From an uncultured Agathobacter sp. (lineage in GTDB: Bacteria; Bacillota; Clostridia; Lachnospirales; Lachnospiraceae): 42,918 nt of DNA. The notes under the pieces are model-generated. The model did not search any database. It was given only the letters and a program-made list of their open reading frames with translations, and was not told the DNA's origin. The position numbers and the translations under genes were made by a program. This document shows, in pieces, positions 34,444-42,568 of this stretch (its first letter is position 1; each line of letters begins with the position of its first letter). The DNA is taken from positions 1 to 42,918 of the forward strand of contig CAMDYX010000021.1 of NCBI GenBank assembly GCA_945910395.1. Direction: 5' to 3'.

Positions 34444-35745
34444 ATGGAAGACAAGCAGTCACAGAAGAATGAATTTGTTCGGGAAAAAATCAAAGATAAA
34501 CCTCGCAATAAAAAGAGACTTGTTTTTCGCCTGCTGAATGCGGCACTGTGCGGTGTGGTTTTTGCAGTAGCAGCAAGCATAGTCTTTGCTTTTATATTGC
34601 CTAAAATCATAAAGAACGATCAGGGAACACCGGCGGCCACCGAAGAGACGGAGCAAACGCAAACAGAGGAAATCGTGGTCGATACGGAACCGGAAACGCA
34701 ATCCACAGAACAGGAAGCAGCCGGGCCGGAGACCGAGACCCAGGCAGAGCTTCCACCTCAGGAATACAGCCTGACCATTGAAGATTATCAGGATATGCAG
34801 AATCAGCTCTATGCAATCGGAATGGAAGTGAACCACTCCATTGTGACCATAACCAGTGTGCTGAACGATACGGATATTTTTAACAATCCCTACGAGATGG
34901 AAGGCCAGGGCTCCGGTATCATTATTGCAGAGAATGACACCGAGCTTCTGATTCTGACAGAGAAGAAGGTCATTAACGGGGCAAAAAGCTTAAGCGCAAC
35001 CTTTATTGATGAAAGTATGTGCGAGGTACAGATAAAGAAGCAGGATGGAAATACCGGACTGGCAATTCTGTCTGCGCAAAAGGCGGATCTCACAAAAGCC
35101 ACCAGGGATGCCATCAAAATTGCACCTATCGGAAGCTCCACCAGAATAAAAAACGGAACCATGGTTATCGCCCTTGGAAGTCCCTTGGGTACAAATTATT
35201 CGATTTTGACCGGCAATATTACTTCCACGGAAAATGAGATTACAACGGAAGACCACAACTATTCGCTTTTTACAACAGACATCATCGGAAGCAAGGATGG
35301 AAGTGGAATACTGATTAATGTGCAGGGCGAAGTAATTGGAATTGTCATGCAAAGCTACAATACCAAGAGCGCAAACAATACCTTAACGGCAGTAGCAGTC
35401 TCTGACCTTATTCCGGTCATCGAAATGCTTTGTGAGGGAAAGGCCATTCCGTATCTGGGACTTCATGTATCTACGGTTACGGATAAGGTTGCAAAAGCCT
35501 ATGACATTCCAAAGGGAGTATATATAAGAGAGGTCACCCTGGATTCCCCTGCAATGAACACAGGACTGCAGAGCGGAGATGTGATCATTCAGGTAAATGG
35601 GGAACCTGTAATGACGGCAGGAGCATACAGTGCAAAGCTTCTGGCATGTGAGCCGGGGCAGAATGTAACCCTTATGGTAGACCGGAAGGGTGCGAATGGA
35701 TATTCGGAAATTACATATACTGTTGAGGCGGGAATATTAAAGTAG
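34444..35745 (+). CDS. HtrA/DegP-like membrane protein with PDZ domain, catalytic residues missing
   Basis: A 433-residue protein with the HtrA plan: a cytoplasmic N-terminus, one membrane helix (about 33-53), a Glu/Thr-rich linker (60-105), a trypsin-like domain (about 120-320) and a C-terminal PDZ domain (about 335-430; YLGLHVSTVTDKVAKAY, SPAMNTGLQSGDVIIQVNGEPV). Aligned by eye to active HtrA, the His of TNNHVV is Lys175 in LTEKKVI and the Asp of TDLAVL is Gly205 in TGLAIL. The GNSGGPL segment is KDGSGIL, with Gly at the Ser position (a Ser lies one residue off). So it is probably a pseudo-protease with a binding or scaffold role. Start 34444 is set by GGAGG at 34431-34435; a TTG at 34429 overlaps that site. 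Confidence 0.82.
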   Translation: MEDKQSQKNEFVREKIKDKPRNKKRLVFRLLNAALCGVVFAVAASIVFAFILPKIIKNDQGTPAATEETEQTQTEEIVVDTEPETQSTEQEAAGPETETQAELPPQEYSLTIEDYQDMQNQLYAIGMEVNHSIVTITSVLNDTDIFNNPYEMEGQGSGIIIAENDTELLILTEKKVINGAKSLSATFIDESMCEVQIKKQDGNTGLAILSAQKADLTKATRDAIKIAPIGSSTRIKNGTMVIALGSPLGTNYSILTGNITSTENEITTEDHNYSLFTTDIIGSKDGSGILINVQGEVIGIVMQSYNTKSANNTLTAVAVSDLIPVIEMLCEGKAIPYLGLHVSTVTDKVAKAYDIPKGVYIREVTLDSPAMNTGLQSGDVIIQVNGEPVMTAGAYSAKLLACEPGQNVTLMVDRKGANGYSEITYTVEAGILK

Positions 35746-35758
35746 TTTGGAGGATGTA

Positions 35759-36700
35759 ATGAGATATATTGAAGCACTTCGCGAAGGAGAAAGAATTAGC
35801 GAAGTATATTTGGTTAAGAGTAAGACATCAGCGCTTACAAAGAGTGGAAAGCCATATGAAAATGTGATTTTACAGGATAAGACAGGAACCCTGGATGCAA
35901 AGATCTGGGACCCGGATTCTGTGGGAATCGAAGAGTTTGATGTAATGGACTATATTGCAATTAACGGTGATATTTCCAGCTATCAGGGAAAACTTCAGTG
36001 CTCCATCAAGCGTGCGCGAAAAGCCTCTGAAGGAGAGTATGAGGTAGGAGATTATATTCCTGTCAGTGAGAAAAATATCGATGGGATGTACACCGAGCTG
36101 ATGGAATGCATTGCGACGGTGGAAAATCCATATCTTAGCCGCCTGTTACATACGTTTTTCGATGATGCGGATTTTGCAAAAAGATTTAAATTCCATTCTG
36201 CCGCAAAGAGTGTGCATCACGGTTTTGTAGGCGGTCTTTTGGAGCACACCCTAAGTGTAACAAAAAACTGTGAATATTTTTCCAAGGCCTATCCAATCTT
36301 AAATCATGATCTTTTGATTACCTCAGCCATCTTCCATGATCTTGGAAAACTAAAGGAATTGTCTGTTTTCCCGGAAAATGATTACACCGATGAGGGACAG
36401 CTCCTTGGTCATATCGTCATGGGCACCGAGTGGATCGGAGAAGAAATCGAAAAAGTTGACGGATTCCCGGTGGTGCTGGCAAACGAGTTAAAGCACTGTA
36501 TCTTAGCACACCACGGAGAACTGGAATTCGGCTCACCGAAAAAGCCGGCTCTAATTGAGGCCCTTGCCCTTAGCTTTGCAGACAATCTGGACGCAAAATT
36601 AGAAACCTTTAAGGAAGCCGTAAATGCGGTTCCTGAAAACAGCGCGCAGTGGCAGGGCTTTAACCGCTTATTGGATACAAACATTCGCAGAACCATATAA
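35759..36700 (+). CDS. YhaM-like 3'-5' exonuclease, OB-fold plus HD domain
   Basis: A 313-residue protein resembling Bacillus YhaM/CbfI exoribonucleases. Residues 1-95 are an OB-fold nucleic-acid-binding domain (ENVILQDKTGTLDAKIWD). Residues ~130-300 are an HD phosphohydrolase domain with HHGFVGGLLEHTLSV, the metal-binding IFHDLGKLKEL (HD at 193-194) and ILAHHGELEFGSPKKP. The frame also has a TTG at 35747, but it overlaps the GGAGG site that serves ATG 35759. It begins 13 bp after the HtrA-like gene and 13 bp before rlmD, so the three are one operon. Confidence 0.9.
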   Translation: MRYIEALREGERISEVYLVKSKTSALTKSGKPYENVILQDKTGTLDAKIWDPDSVGIEEFDVMDYIAINGDISSYQGKLQCSIKRARKASEGEYEVGDYIPVSEKNIDGMYTELMECIATVENPYLSRLLHTFFDDADFAKRFKFHSAAKSVHHGFVGGLLEHTLSVTKNCEYFSKAYPILNHDLLITSAIFHDLGKLKELSVFPENDYTDEGQLLGHIVMGTEWIGEEIEKVDGFPVVLANELKHCILAHHGELEFGSPKKPALIEALALSFADNLDAKLETFKEAVNAVPENSAQWQGFNRLLDTNIRRTI

Positions 36701-36713
36701 TTTGAGGGAATAC

Positions 36714-38123
36714 ATGCAAAAAAACGATTTATTTGAACTTAAGATAACCGACATCGGAGTGGACGGCGAAGGCATTGGAAAATACGAAGGAATGACGTTT
36801 TTCGTAAAGGACGCCTGCATCGGTGACGTAATCCGTGCAAGAGTAATAAAATTAAAAAAGAATTATGGCTATGCAAGAGTGGAAGAGGTGTTAACTCCTT
36901 CCACTTTTCGTATTATGCCAAAATGTCCGATTTACAGGCAGTGCGGAGGCTGTCAGATTCAGGTGATGTCCTATGAGAGCCAGCTTATGTTCAAGCAGAA
37001 TAAGGTGCTGGGCAATCTTGTGCGTCTGGGACATTTTGACGAAGCCGAAATAAAAGAAAAAATGCTGCCGATTATCGGAATGGAGGAGCCCTTCCGGTAT
37101 CGCAACAAGGCACAGTTTCCGGTTGGCTATGACAAGAACGGGGATATTGTATTCGGATTTTATGCAAGCAGAAGTCACAATATCATTCCGGTGGAGGATT
37201 GCTATCTCGGAGTGGAGCAGAACAAAGAAATCCTTGGTATCGTTAAGAAATGGATGGAACAGTATGGGATTGCACCATATGATGAGACTACCGGGAAGGG
37301 ATTGCTCCGTCATGTGCTGATTCGCTACGGATTTGCCACGAGAGAAATCATGGTCTGCATGATTATCAACGGAAAGAGCCTGCCCCATGGGGCAGAGCTT
37401 TCCGGGCTGCTGCGGGAGGTGGAAGGAATGACATCCATTTCCTATAACGTAAATACAGAAAATACAAACAAGATTCTCGGCGACCGCACAGAGTGCATAT
37501 GGGGACAGGCCTATATTACAGACCATATTAAGCAGTTTGCATTTCATATTTCGCCCCAGTCCTTTTATCAGGTAAATCCGGTGCAGACAGAGAAGCTATA
37601 CAGCTGCGCGCTGGATTTTGCGGGCCTGACCGGAAAAGAAAGCGTGTGGGATTTGTACTGCGGAATTGGAACAATCTCCCTATTCCTGTCCCAGAAGGCA
37701 AGGCAGGTATATGGCGTGGAAATCGTACCCCAGGCCATTGAGGATGCAAAGAACAATGCGAAGTTAAATGGCGTAACAAACGCAGAATTTTTTGTGGGAA
37801 AAGCAGAGGAAATCCTTCCGCAGTTCTATGAGAGAGAAAGTAAAAAAGAAGCCGATAACGACAGAAATTCTGCTGCCATGCTCCGACCGGATGTGATTGT
37901 GGTGGACCCTCCGAGAAAGGGCTGCGATGCGGTCTGTCTGGACACCATGCTTAAGATGCAGCCGGAGCGCATCGTCTATGTAAGCTGCGATTCGGCCACC
38001 CTTGCAAGAGACCTTCGGATTCTCTGTGATGGAGGGTATGAGATCCAGAAGGTGCAGGCGGTGGACCAGTTCGGGCAGACCGTCCATGTGGAGACGGCCT
38101 GCTTACTTAGCCGAAAATGCTAG
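36714..38123 (+). CDS. rlmD: 23S rRNA (uracil-C5)-methyltransferase RlmD
   Basis: A 469-residue RumA/TrmA-family enzyme that methylates uracil C5 in 23S rRNA with S-adenosylmethionine. Residues 1-60 form the TRAM RNA-binding domain. Four Cys for a 4Fe-4S cluster are visible: CPIYRQCGGC (71, 77, 80) and a Cys near 161 in EDCYLG. DLYCGIGTISLFLSQ is the SAM motif, VVDPPRKGCD and YVSCDSATLARDL (catalytic Cys) complete the active site. The open frame reaches back into the previous gene, but GAGGGA sets ATG 36714. Firmicute homologues may modify both U747 and U1939; which applies here is not decidable. Confidence 0.94.
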   Translation: MQKNDLFELKITDIGVDGEGIGKYEGMTFFVKDACIGDVIRARVIKLKKNYGYARVEEVLTPSTFRIMPKCPIYRQCGGCQIQVMSYESQLMFKQNKVLGNLVRLGHFDEAEIKEKMLPIIGMEEPFRYRNKAQFPVGYDKNGDIVFGFYASRSHNIIPVEDCYLGVEQNKEILGIVKKWMEQYGIAPYDETTGKGLLRHVLIRYGFATREIMVCMIINGKSLPHGAELSGLLREVEGMTSISYNVNTENTNKILGDRTECIWGQAYITDHIKQFAFHISPQSFYQVNPVQTEKLYSCALDFAGLTGKESVWDLYCGIGTISLFLSQKARQVYGVEIVPQAIEDAKNNAKLNGVTNAEFFVGKAEEILPQFYERESKKEADNDRNSAAMLRPDVIVVDPPRKGCDAVCLDTMLKMQPERIVYVSCDSATLARDLRILCDGGYEIQKVQAVDQFGQTVHVETACLLSRKC

Positions 38124-38355
38124 GTTTTGTGCGACTTTTGGGTTCTGTTCCCGAAGACTGTACCTGTGTTTTTAGGTTGTATGTGGAAACATATCTACAT
38201 AAGGGGGTAAATTTTACGCATAGAGTCAGCATGTGCGCCGGAATGGTATCCATGTGCGCGAATTGTCTTCCCCCCCATACTAATAAATGTAATTGTTCTG
38301 GAGTGTTGTAGATGGAAAAATATTTAGAAAATACATACTAAGATAATTAGAATAC
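38124..38355. other. Non-coding gap after rlmD
   Basis: No supported gene, terminator or promoter. CATGTGCGC occurs twice (38230-38238 and 38251-38259), 21 bp apart, and TATGT-GGAA-ACATA forms a small hairpin near 38180. A 64-codon ORF here has no ribosome site and an implausible composition. The palindromic copy D begins at the right end. Confidence 0.4.
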
Positions 38356-38536
38356 TCCCATTTTACATTTGTGTGTCTGAATGAATTTGCATATTTGAAT
38401 CAGAACCCACTTTCGTTTGTAAAAAGCGTAGCGGTACTAAATTCGCAATAAATTGCTCATTAAGTGCCGACGCTTTTTAAACGTTCTGATTTCAAATAGC
38501 AAAATTCATTCATAGACGCACAATTGTAAAATGGGA
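38356..38536. repeat. ~181-bp imperfect palindrome, full copy D
   Basis: The core is nearly identical to copy A (GAATGAATTTGCATATTTGA, ATCAGAACCCAC, AAAAAGCGTAGCGGTACT, then the tip and the complementary right arm). The outer arms differ from copy A: TCCCATTTTACATTTGTGTG on the left is matched by CACAATTGTAAAATGGGA on the right. One G-U pair replaces a G-C in GGTACT/AGTGCC. It lies upstream of the XRE-fusion gene. Confidence 0.9.
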
Positions 38537-38584
38537 CTTAGAAAATATAAAAATTCACTTTGTATTATTGGAAGAAAGAATGAC

Positions 38585-38613
38585 TTGTAAAAAATAGCAG
38601 CAAATGATACAAT
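38585..38613 (+). promoter_or_regulatory. sigmaA-type promoter for the XRE-fusion gene
   Basis: TTGTAA (38585-38590), 17 bp spacing, TACAAT (38608-38613). The start point lies near 38620, inside TCCGA-N4-TCGGA (38615-38628), a small dyad. Confidence 0.75.
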
Positions 38614-38654
38614 ATCCGAAAAGTCGGAAACTAAATGAAAGGATATTGTATCAT
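38604..38654. promoter_or_regulatory. 14-bp perfect inverted repeat over the promoter and start codon
   Basis: ATGATACAATATCC (38604-38617) and GGATATTGTATCAT (38641-38654) are perfect inverted copies with a 23-bp spacer. The left arm contains the -10 box; the right arm covers part of the AAAGGA ribosome site and the first two bases of the start codon. A second dyad, TCCGA-N4-TCGGA, sits between them. This layout fits self-repression by the encoded XRE protein. Confidence 0.65.
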
Positions 38655-39534
38655 GAATATATATGAAAAAATCTTTGCTAGACTTGATGAATTACATATG
38701 AGCCAGATTGAATTATCACGAAGGACTGGTATTGCTACTAGTACCATCAGCGACTGGCGTAAGAAAAAGATAAATCCACAGGCGGATAAATTGGTTGCTA
38801 TTTGTAAGGCACTAGATGTGTCACTTGTGGATTTACTTTGCAATGATGAAGAATCAGAACAAACAATTCAGACTGATTATATATTTGATGAAAAACATAT
38901 TATCGATGTATTTAGAAATTCTGATATTGAAACAAAAAGAAGATTAATAAGATATTTTGAATTGATAGAAATATGCAGAGAAATCAATCAAGAAAATAAT
39001 TCGAAAAATATTAAGAGAAACGTATCTGTTATACAGGATGTTGATGGAAATAATATTGTTATTATTAATGATATAAGATTTAAGGGAAAACGTTCAGTAG
39101 ATTGGAAGGATGTTCGAGAATATTTAAAAGAGCATGTTGGGGAATTTTATACGATTGCTGCAACAGGAGATGTTATTTATATTGGATCAGATTTGCCGAA
39201 TGAATATTCTGGTTCAAAATATACTCATAGTATTAAAGGTGCAAATGCAAAGGCGAAAGCAAATGCAGCACAGGGAATACCTGAACTGATAGAAATAGCT
39301 GTTGGTAAATATTTTCGTGAGAATAATGAAGAAAAACATTGGAGAAATGCAAAATATGGTTGGTATCGATATGACTCACGATTTGCATTGCCAGTGTATG
39401 GTGAAACAGGAGAAATAGAAAGATATAATGTGTTTCATGCATCGTTAATTGTCAGACATTCCGAAGATAAAAAATTATACTTGTATGATATTTTAGACAT
39501 AAAAAAAGAAACGAGCAACTCGATTGAGCCGTAA
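38653..39534 (+). CDS. XRE-family regulator fused to a mobile-element-associated C-terminal domain
   Basis: A 293-residue protein. Residues 1-65 are a phage-repressor-like helix-turn-helix (MSQIELSRRTGIATSTISDW). Residues 66-120 are a helical linker. Residues ~135-293 form a separate domain with TGDVIYIGSDLPNEYSGSKY, KGANAKAKANAAQGIPELIE, NAKYGWYRYDSRFALPVY and LYLYDILDIKKET. I recall this pattern from large polyvalent proteins of phages and integrative elements, where such domains are proposed nuclease-like or accessory effectors; this is memory, not a search. The frame starts at 38635, but AAAGGA (38638-38643) supports ATG 38653. The gene is AT-rich compared with its neighbours, a sign of transfer. 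Confidence 0.75.
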   Translation: MNIYEKIFARLDELHMSQIELSRRTGIATSTISDWRKKKINPQADKLVAICKALDVSLVDLLCNDEESEQTIQTDYIFDEKHIIDVFRNSDIETKRRLIRYFELIEICREINQENNSKNIKRNVSVIQDVDGNNIVIINDIRFKGKRSVDWKDVREYLKEHVGEFYTIAATGDVIYIGSDLPNEYSGSKYTHSIKGANAKAKANAAQGIPELIEIAVGKYFRENNEEKHWRNAKYGWYRYDSRFALPVYGETGEIERYNVFHASLIVRHSEDKKLYLYDILDIKKETSNSIEP

Positions 39535-39887
39535 GGCTGTACACGACAAAAACCCATTTCTTTATATACAGATAATATTATAATAAGGCGGAATTGTCAA
39601 TCCGAATATTTGAAAAATGTTTTCGCATGTTTGCACATATAGTAGATATCGAAACAGTCATACTTTTACGGGGGTAAAAATTCTTGATTTTAGACACTTT
39701 GAGAGTTTTTTTAGTCAATAAGAGAATAATAGCTGATTTTTTGCAGAATGGTTTTAGCAAAATCAGAGTTGGAAATAGACAATTCCTTGTCATTTTGTAG
39801 AATAGGTTTTTAGGGACCTATAGATGCTTGAAACATCAAGTATGGAGGAGTAACATAAGGATATTAAAGAAATTACGGAGGTTCATG
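39535..39887. other. AT-rich gap between the XRE-fusion and ArsC-like genes
   Basis: No supported gene. A TATAAT at 39579-39584 has no good -35 partner, and TTGTCA at 39787-39792 has no good -10. CTTGA-AACA-TCAAG forms a short hairpin near 39827-39840. No terminator was recognised. Confidence 0.3.
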
Positions 39888-40259
39888 ATGCAATTTATAT
39901 GTTACCCGAAATGTTCAACCTGCCAGAAAGCAAAAAAATGGCTGGATGGACACAAGATAGAATACACAGAACGTCATATTGCGGGAGACAATCCTTCCTA
40001 TGATGAATTGAAGGAATGGTATGAAAAGAGTGGACTTTCACTAAAGAAGTTCTTTAATACCAGTGGTCTGCTTTATAAGGAAATGCAGCTGAAGGATAAG
40101 CTTCCTGCAATGAGCGAGGAGGAGCAGCTACAGCTTTTATCAACAGATGGGATGCTTGTGAAGCGTCCTCTTATTGTAAATGGCGATATGGTGCTTGTAG
40201 GATTTAAGGAAACAGAATGGGCTGAAAAAATATTAGGAACTGCACCAAATTGTAATTAA
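39888..40259 (+). CDS. ArsC/Spx-family thioredoxin-fold protein
   Basis: A 123-residue protein of the arsenate reductase (ArsC)-related / Spx / MgsR family. It opens with the active-site segment YPKCSTCQKAKKWLD (CX2C), followed by the characteristic ERHIAGDNPSYDELKEWYEKSG and the later conserved KRPLIVNGDMVLVGFKE, which carries the cis-Pro loop. The length fits YffB/ArsC-like reductases better than a DNA-polymerase-binding Spx regulator, but the two cannot be separated by eye. The ribosome site ACGGAGG (39875-39881) is best spaced for ATG 39888; ATG 39885 is also possible. Confidence 0.85.
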   Translation: MQFICYPKCSTCQKAKKWLDGHKIEYTERHIAGDNPSYDELKEWYEKSGLSLKKFFNTSGLLYKEMQLKDKLPAMSEEEQLQLLSTDGMLVKRPLIVNGDMVLVGFKETEWAEKILGTAPNCN

Positions 40260-40305
40260 AATGCGATAATTAGAGGGATTCAATGGAAGAAAAGGAGATC
40301 ATTAT

Positions 40306-41307
40306 ATGCCACCGAGCAGAAAAAGTTCCAGTTCACATAGCAGCCATTCACATCGAAGCAGCTCTTCACATCGCTCTTCCGGTGGGCACAGTTCAAGACA
40401 TAGCAGCTCCAGCCATAGCAGTCGCAGCAGTTCTTCTGTTTATATGACAAGAAAGAGAACCAATCAGCCGACTTGTGTGCCACGGCAGATTCGAAAGAAT
40501 GCAATCAGTTTAAGCTGCCGTTATCATGATTACGTGTTTTATGACACGCCATGGCAGGATGAAAAAGCAGGCATCTTTTATCAAAAAGGATACTATGATG
40601 AGACCGGACAATATTATGACGCCAATGATATTGCCTTTAAACGTCCAAACGGCTCCTATACAGCTCACTATACCTGCCCGTTTTGCGGTACAGAATTTGA
40701 AAACACCTGGCAGGAAGGTGTTTATCCGGTGTGTCAGAATTGTGGTGCACAGATGGAAAAGCAGCCTGTTTTTGTAGATGAAATCATACATATTGAAAAA
40801 TGTGGAGAAGGCAACTCAAACAGCGCACTTCCCCAGATATTAAAAGTAGTAATGATTCCTGTTGCCTTCTACCTGATTGTGTCCTTTCTGTTCGGGGGAT
40901 TTTTCCGGATTCAGCAGATAAACAACATACAAGATGCAAGTTCTTCTTATGTAGATAATGAGGTAACGAACCTGGATATTTACGGGGATCGTATCTATTT
41001 AATAGACATTGGTAATCAGACTTATGAGATCTGTGATTCGGATGATGCCTATGATAAATGTTTGGAATGGGATTACGGAGCCGATTCTTATTATGATTAT
41101 GAAAGTAATTGTTATCTCTGGTATAACACAGATGTTGCTCCGAATTTGTGGCAGTACTGGTATGACGATATTGCAGGTGATAACTATTACGGATGGATGG
41201 AATGTGAGAATGGTACCTGGTATATAGAGACATCCGACACAGAGTGGACAGAATATACAGGGGACACCTCAAATTTGTGGCATATTCAAAATCGGTTCGA
41301 TGAATAG
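40306..41307 (+). CDS. Membrane protein with His/Ser-rich head and zinc ribbon
   Basis: A 333-residue protein of unknown function. The first 44 residues are almost only Ser, His, Arg and Gly, with seven His, and use mixed codons, so the bias is at protein level rather than a slipped DNA repeat. A zinc ribbon follows (CPFCG near 125 and CQNCG near 144), then one membrane helix (about 176-195). The C-terminal ~135 residues are probably outside the cell and are rich in Tyr, Trp, Asp and Asn. AAGGAG lies 8-10 nt before ATG. The His-rich head suggests metal binding, an inference. It follows the ArsC-like gene by 46 bp in the same direction. Confidence 0.7.
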   Translation: MPPSRKSSSSHSSHSHRSSSSHRSSGGHSSRHSSSSHSSRSSSSVYMTRKRTNQPTCVPRQIRKNAISLSCRYHDYVFYDTPWQDEKAGIFYQKGYYDETGQYYDANDIAFKRPNGSYTAHYTCPFCGTEFENTWQEGVYPVCQNCGAQMEKQPVFVDEIIHIEKCGEGNSNSALPQILKVVMIPVAFYLIVSFLFGGFFRIQQINNIQDASSSYVDNEVTNLDIYGDRIYLIDIGNQTYEICDSDDAYDKCLEWDYGADSYYDYESNCYLWYNTDVAPNLWQYWYDDIAGDNYYGWMECENGTWYIETSDTEWTEYTGDTSNLWHIQNRFDE

Positions 41308-41360
41308 TTTCTTTTAAAGAGATTATAAAACCTTTGTGTTTGAAGTGGAAAAGAGAAAAA

Positions 41361-42086
41361 ATGAACAAAATTTTAGCAACACAATTATCCATTGACTTCT
41401 GTTGTACAGAAGAAATGGTACTGAGTAAAGAAAACATTTTTACGGAATATAAAGCACAGGAAGGAAGACGAATCTTCAACGAATCAGAGTGCTATCTGAA
41501 GGTCGCATCCGTAAACGGAAAGATACTGGCTTCCGGGAAAAAGGAAATCATCACTTGGGCGGAAGAAAGATACAAAAACGGAAGCGGCGCATGGTTCATG
41601 GATTTTGATAACCTTCGGGAGTTGGATGCAAAAATGAAGGAATTTGGCTGTCATATCGGGCAGGCCCATCCATTCTATATCGCAACAGAAAAAACGATAG
41701 TGGATACAAAAGGCTATGAAATAAAGAAATATGTGGGAGATGAAATCAATCAGTTCCGGGGCGATGACCGTTTTGGCGAGGCATTTATTTTTAGCGATTT
41801 ACCCAAGGACGAAATCGGAATTGCCGCAATAAAAGACGGAAATATTCTGGGAATGGCCGGGGCTACAAGCGACAGCAACAGGATGTGGCAGATCGGAATC
41901 AATGTGATGGAAGAAGCAGAAGGACTGGGAATTGGTTCCATGTTAGTAGAATTACTGAAAAATGAGATTCTTGATTTGGGAAAAATTCCATTTTACGGAA
42001 CCGCAATGTCCCATATTTCATCACAGAAGGTTGCCCTGAATGCGGGGTTTTATCCGGCCTGGGCAGAGCTGTACTGCGAAAAGTAG
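41361..42086 (+). CDS. GNAT family N-acetyltransferase
   Basis: A 241-residue protein whose C-terminal half is a GNAT domain. IGIAAIKDGNILGMAGATSD is the central beta-hairpin, EEAEGLGIGSMLVELLKNEI the acetyl-CoA-binding loop, and SSQKVALNAGFYPAWAELY the C-terminal strand region. The N-terminal half (about 1-110) is a paired domain common in GNAT proteins of this size. The frame opens at a TTG (41334), but ATG 41361 has GGAAAAGAG just upstream, a weak ribosome site. Substrate unknown. Confidence 0.8.
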   Translation: MNKILATQLSIDFCCTEEMVLSKENIFTEYKAQEGRRIFNESECYLKVASVNGKILASGKKEIITWAEERYKNGSGAWFMDFDNLRELDAKMKEFGCHIGQAHPFYIATEKTIVDTKGYEIKKYVGDEINQFRGDDRFGEAFIFSDLPKDEIGIAAIKDGNILGMAGATSDSNRMWQIGINVMEEAEGLGIGSMLVELLKNEILDLGKIPFYGTAMSHISSQKVALNAGFYPAWAELYCEK

Positions 42087-42143
42087 CACATCCGATACTG
42101 ACATAAGCGAAAGGGATTGAGTGGACAAAAAGAGGATGCAATT

Positions 42144-42475
42144 ATGAATATAAACCAGATTAAGTACGTACTTACCGTTGCACAATCATCCTCTATGAGG
42201 GAGGCGGCAAGTAAGCTGTATGTATCGCAGCCGGCACTCTCAGCCAGCATACGGGAATTGGAGGATGAGCTTGGAATATTGATTTTTGAAAGATCCAACA
42301 AAGGAATCACCTTGACCGAGGCGGGACATGAGTTTATTTCCTATGCAAAAAAGGCGGTTAGCCAGTATGAAATCCTAGAGGATAAATATCTGTCAAAGGA
42401 TAAAGAAAAGGCAGCAGTCTTTCTGCCTATGGAAAAAAGTATGTAGAGGAACTGCAAAAATATAAGGAACTGTAG
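42144..42475 (+). pseudogene. LysR-family regulator remnant, effector domain deleted
   Basis: The first ~88 codons are a normal LysR DNA-binding domain (MNINQIKYVLTVAQSSSMRE, YVSQPALSASIRELEDELGI, and LTEAGHEFISYAKK). The frame then ends at a TAG at 42444, giving 100 residues instead of about 300. In another frame, 42422-42475 encodes SAYGKKYVEELQKYKEL, which looks like the C-terminal end of a LysR protein. So an internal deletion of ~600 bp joined the two ends out of frame. The short product could still bind DNA. Confidence 0.7.
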
Positions 42476-42476
42476 T

Positions 42477-42510
42477 CAGAACCACTCCGAAAAGGGAGTG
42501 GTTCTTTTAA
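42477..42510 (+). terminator. Rho-independent terminator after the LysR remnant
   Basis: AGAACCACTCC (42478-42488) pairs with GGAGTGGTTCT (42495-42505), followed by TTTT. Confidence 0.85.
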
Positions 42511-42568
42511 AAAACGGTGATAAGGAATAGTTATCACAAACGAAAAATACTGTGTAATTTTCAAACGC

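Noticed and set aside
34444-35745. Active HtrA protease
   Set aside because: The expected His and Asp are Lys and Gly, and the Ser motif is changed, so an active-protease label would be misleading.
36624-36713. N-terminal extension of rlmD
   Set aside because: Lies inside the YhaM-like gene in another frame; the TRAM domain starts normally at 36714.
38117-38311. 64-residue ORF after rlmD
   Set aside because: No ribosome site, overlaps the rlmD stop, Cys/Met-rich odd composition and no family resemblance.
39824-39853. Nine-codon upstream reading frame before the ArsC-like gene
   Set aside because: It has no ribosome site and no promoter assignment; its length is compatible with chance.
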